DNA of 14,645 nucleotides from Clostridiaceae bacterium (lineage in GTDB: Bacteria; Bacillota; Clostridia; Saccharofermentanales; Fastidiosipilaceae). The DNA is taken from the NCBI GenBank assembly GCA_012800515.1, contig JAAZJE010000132.1, positions 1-14,645 on the forward strand. Direction: 5' to 3'. A model generated the notes under the pieces. The model saw only the letters and a list, made by a program, of their open reading frames with translations. It had not been told where the DNA came from and did no database searches. Shown piece by piece: positions 13,013-14,645 of the stretch; positions within the stretch are counted from its first letter, which is position 1; every line of letters starts with the position of its first letter. The translations under genes and the position numbers were made by a program.

Positions 13013-13792
13013 TCATTCGTCCGGCAGAGCGTCAGGCAAAACATCCGTCATTCCTGGCGTATCCGACGCACTCGGCGCATACGGCATACCCGGCGCGTCC
13101 GACGCACCCGGCACTTCCGGCTTGTCCGGCAAAATGTAGCCAAAAATTATCCGCTTCGTCTCGCTTCGGCGCTTTTCCATCCACTCGGCACCGGCCATGT
13201 CTCTTCCGAACAGTAACGAAAGCGAGTGGCGGTTGGCGAAGTTGCCGAAGGAAAAGACCAGTAGTGAGACTACCAACTGATGCGGATCGAAAGCGGAGCG
13301 GAATACCCCTTCCGTCTGGGCGGCGCGGATCAACTCTTCCAGCGTGGACAGTGTCGAACGTCCCACCGCCTCGTGCGGCAACTTTTGCAGGTATTTCGTT
13401 CCCAGCAGATTCTCCCAGAGAAGAATATTCACCAAGTCTTCCCGCCGCTGCAAAAAATCGAAATAACCGTCGATAAGCTGTTCAATAAGCTCAGCACCAC
13501 GCACGTTGTGCCCGAGTATGTCGCGCTCCACCTCACCCAGCAGGCTATAGACCTCTCGCAACACGGCGAGATACAAATCTTCTTTATTCCCGAAATAGCG
13601 GTAAATGAGCACCTTGTTCAGACCGGCGCGGGCGGCGATGCGATCAACCCTCGCCCCCTCAAAGCCCGCAGCAGCAAACTCCGCCACCGCCGCCCGGAGA
13701 ATCTCCGCCCGGCTCCGTTGCATATCGCGCGGACGCACGGCTCCGGGAGCCGACTTTCTTTTGATTTTACGGGCGCCTTGCAATTGCGACAT
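13013..13792 (-). CDS. TetR-family transcriptional repressor with repetitive C-terminal tail
   Basis: 259 residues from ATG at 13792, preceded by GGAGGAG with a 5-bp spacer. After a basic N-terminal stretch (1-27) the TetR helix-turn-helix is plain: RAEILRAAVAEFAAAGFEGARVDRIAARAGLNKVLIYRYFGNKEDLYLAV at about 28-77. Residues 78-215 form the helical ligand/dimer domain (IEQLIDGYFDFLQRREDLVNILLWENLLG and so on). After IIFGYILPD the last 35-40 residues are a Pro/Ala/Ser/Asp-rich tail with a 12-residue repeat (GASDAPGMPYAP, SASDTPGMTDVL), which TetR proteins normally lack. It is the first gene before the epimerase and aldolase genes, 73 bp upstream, so it probably regulates itself and them. The ligand is unknown. 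Confidence 0.92.
   Translation of the reverse strand: MSQLQGARKIKRKSAPGAVRPRDMQRSRAEILRAAVAEFAAAGFEGARVDRIAARAGLNKVLIYRYFGNKEDLYLAVLREVYSLLGEVERDILGHNVRGAELIEQLIDGYFDFLQRREDLVNILLWENLLGTKYLQKLPHEAVGRSTLSTLEELIRAAQTEGVFRSAFDPHQLVVSLLVFSFGNFANRHSLSLLFGRDMAGAEWMEKRRSETKRIIFGYILPDKPEVPGASDAPGMPYAPSASDTPGMTDVLPDALPDE
13056..13112 (-). repeat. 36-bp in-frame duplication in the TetR tail
   Basis: The plus-strand word GGCGTATCCGACGCACTCGGC at 13056 recurs nearly unchanged (two differences) at 13092, 36 bp on. On the coding strand this gives two 12-residue copies built around ASD-PGM. Shorter GGC-rich copies fringe it on both sides (13021-13135). Confidence 0.8.
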
Positions 13793-13824
13793 TTTTACTC
13801 CTCCAAACATTCAACGCTAAACGT

Positions 13825-13848
13825 CAAATGCCAATCCTCATTTGTCAA
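13825..13848. promoter_or_regulatory. Candidate TetR operator overlapping a -35-like box
   Basis: CAAATG (13825-13830) and CATTTG (13839-13844) form a perfect inverted repeat with an 8-bp spacer, a 20-bp span fitting a TetR dimer site, 33-52 bp upstream of the TetR start. On the minus strand a perfect TTGACA (13848-13843) overlaps one arm and points toward TetR, but no good -10 box follows at 16-18 bp, so the promoter is tentative. Binding here would give autoregulation. Confidence 0.45.
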
Positions 13849-14045
13849 ACGACTATGTCACTAATCGGTTACTTGCATTCTAAAACCGAGCTCGCTCCCT
13901 GTCAAGCAAGCAAGGCAAGCAATAGGAACGGAACACACAACCCCGCCTCCTTCGCTACCACAGCTTCGCCTCTTTCGCATACACGCTTCACCCTACCTTT
14001 TCGTTTCTGTAGTCTCGCCCTCTCCCTTAAGCCATGTAGCTCTGA
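13849..14045. other. Gene-poor intergenic stretch
   Basis: No convincing gene is seen. An open frame of 101 codons starting at 13828 lacks a ribosome binding site, begins inside the TetR operator, and has a composition unlike a protein gene. A short CAAG(C)-type run (about 13900-13921) is the only local pattern. The rest is pyrimidine-rich on the plus strand. Confidence 0.5.
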
Positions 14046-14151
14046 CCCCGATTTCAACTTTTACACAGCCGATTCCAGGTGGGCCCGCGATTCGTGTTGT
14101 AAAATCCGAATCGCTTCGATATTCAGGCTGTAAAAGTTAAAAAAGCGGGAA
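14046..14151 (+). repeat. Intergenic inverted-repeat element, copy A (106 bp)
   Basis: A long imperfect inverted repeat. The left arm CCCCGATTTCAACTTTTAC (from 14046) pairs with the right arm GTAAAAGTTAAAAAAGCGGG (ending 14149), continuing inward through CAGCC/GGCTG. A two-base AC bulge sits in the left arm, and a small internal loop separates the terminal CCC/GGG pairs from the AT-rich stem. An inner hairpin GCGATTCG/CGAATCGC (14087-14094, 14107-14114) caps it. By hand alignment copy C matches without gaps at about 88 of 106 positions. The arrangement suggests a structured RNA or a REP/MITE-like mobile hairpin; no open reading frame is inside. Confidence 0.85.
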
Positions 14152-14199
14152 TGGATGGGGTAGTTTGTTGACGGGAAATGCGCGAGCCCCACCTCTGAA

Positions 14200-14263
14200 C
14201 CCGATTTCAGTTTTTACACGGTTAACCCCCCACTTTGCGCCGTAAAAATTGAAATAGTGGGAA
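14200..14263 (+). repeat. Intergenic inverted-repeat element, copy B (64 bp, shortened)
   Basis: It has the same outer arms as copies A and C but lacks about 42 bp of the interior, including the inner hairpin. The left arm CCCGATTTCAGTTTTTACACGG pairs with a right arm from 14240 to 14261 (CCGTAAAAATTGAAATA, then GTGGG). The AC bulge and the small internal loop are in the same places as in copies A and C. A C-G pair of the other copies is T-A here, and the inner AGCC/GGCT is GG/CC: changes on both sides that keep pairing. Confidence 0.8.
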
Positions 14264-14321
14264 CAGGCGGGGCGGGAAGACGATGGGAGGAAGTTGAGTA
14301 GCTTTGGACCTCCCTTACTGC

Positions 14322-14427
14322 CCCCGATTTCAACTTTTACACAGCTGATTCCAGGCGGGCCCGCGATTCGGACTGCAAAATCCGGGCTGCTTTGAACTTC
14401 GGACTGTAATAGTTGAAATAGCGGGAA
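14322..14427 (+). repeat. Intergenic inverted-repeat element, copy C (106 bp)
   Basis: Exactly as long as copy A, beginning 276 bp after it. The outer stem TTTCAAC/GTTGAAA is perfect here where copy A has one mismatch. Differences from A cluster in the inner hairpin right arm (CGGGCTGC against CGAATCGC); three of the four changes keep a pair as G-U in a plus-strand RNA, which would be mismatches in the minus-strand RNA, so the plus strand is the better candidate for the folded molecule. Confidence 0.85.
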
Positions 14428-14645
14428 CGAGCGCGGAAGTTAGTTGCGGAAGGCTGGCCGAAAGCTTCATCCGTTAATTACAATGGAGATTTATGCCAAA
14501 ATCCCCGAATTTGACCCTCAAAATCTGCAAAAAAATAAAAAGTAGTGACAAATGGTCACATTACAAAAAGAATATTTCCGAGTAAAATGCTGTTAAAAGG
14601 GTAAATCTGCCTTTTTGTCCGGTAATTGAGGTTGGGGCCAGGCGC
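14428..14645. other. AT-rich right edge, possible upstream region of a gene outside the window
   Basis: No gene is seen. The region contains a perfect inverted repeat GTGAC-AAATG-GTCAC at 14545-14559, resembling a dimeric-regulator operator, and a TTGACC at 14511-14516 as a possible -35 box with only a poor AT-rich -10 partner. The A-rich track around 14528-14541 suits a promoter region. What gene it serves is not visible. Confidence 0.35.

Noticed and set aside
13828..14133. 101-codon open frame on the plus strand
   Set aside because: No ribosome binding site, starts inside the TetR operator palindrome, runs into repeat copy A and has no recognisable protein character.
14046..14427. Integron attC sites, suggested by CAAC/GTTG ends and bulged bases
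   Set aside because: The ends read TTTCAAC and GTTGAAA and do not fit RYYYAAC/GTTRRRY at the last base; spacers between copies are only about 50-60 bp with no cassette gene, and no integrase is seen. A dedicated attC search could overturn this.
14046..14427. CRISPR array
   Set aside because: Copies are long, differ in length and sequence, are irregularly spaced, and the region lacks cas genes.

Overview
The window looks like a chromosomal segment of a Gram-positive, Bacillota-type bacterium, probably clostridial; species cannot be told. The signs are strong GGAGG-type ribosome binding sites a few bases before most starts, a lipobox substrate-binding protein, a sigma/membrane anti-sigma style pair, and a MurR/RpiR regulator beside a sugar ABC operon. 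Base composition is moderately GC-rich in the genes and AT-rich at the right edge. All identifications come from motifs and remembered families; no search was run.

Layout. (1) 1-1404, plus strand: the last 48 codons of a sigma-70-like (ECF type) factor, then a single-pass membrane protein, its probable anti-sigma partner. (2) 1504-9626, minus strand: a tightly packed seven-gene operon reading right to left: GH4 glycosidase, ChbG/YdjC-type deacetylase, ABC ATPase, two ABC permeases, lipoprotein sugar-binding protein, cytosolic type I phosphodiesterase. (3) 9804-10565, plus strand: a divergent RpiR regulator, the likely controller of that operon, with repeat motifs in the shared 177-bp promoter region and a hairpin terminator after it. 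(4) 10695-13792, minus strand: TetR regulator, NAD-binding epimerase/dehydratase-like protein and DapA-family aldolase/lyase, probably a second, unrelated catabolic operon. (5) 13793-14645: gene-poor; it holds a candidate TetR operator and three copies of a long imperfect inverted repeat with conserved bulges and pair-preserving changes.

How the genes fit. The GH4 plus ChbG pair recalls the E. coli chb operon, where a phosphorylated disaccharide brought in by a PTS is deacetylated by ChbG and split by the GH4 enzyme ChbF. Here a five-part ABC importer replaces the PTS, no sugar kinase is present, and a phosphodiesterase closes the operon. The GH4 protein belongs by motif to the 6-phospho-alpha-glucosidase (GlvA/MalH) branch, so either the importer brings in an already phosphorylated or phosphodiester-substituted, acylated saccharide, or a kinase lies elsewhere, or the enzyme has changed specificity. 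That is the most interesting metabolic question in the window.

A second theme is tandem repetition: in-frame repeat tracts lie in the binding-protein linker (12 bp unit), inside the deacetylase (24 bp) and in the TetR tail (36 bp), and a 16-bp tandem array covers the 3' end of the epimerase gene.
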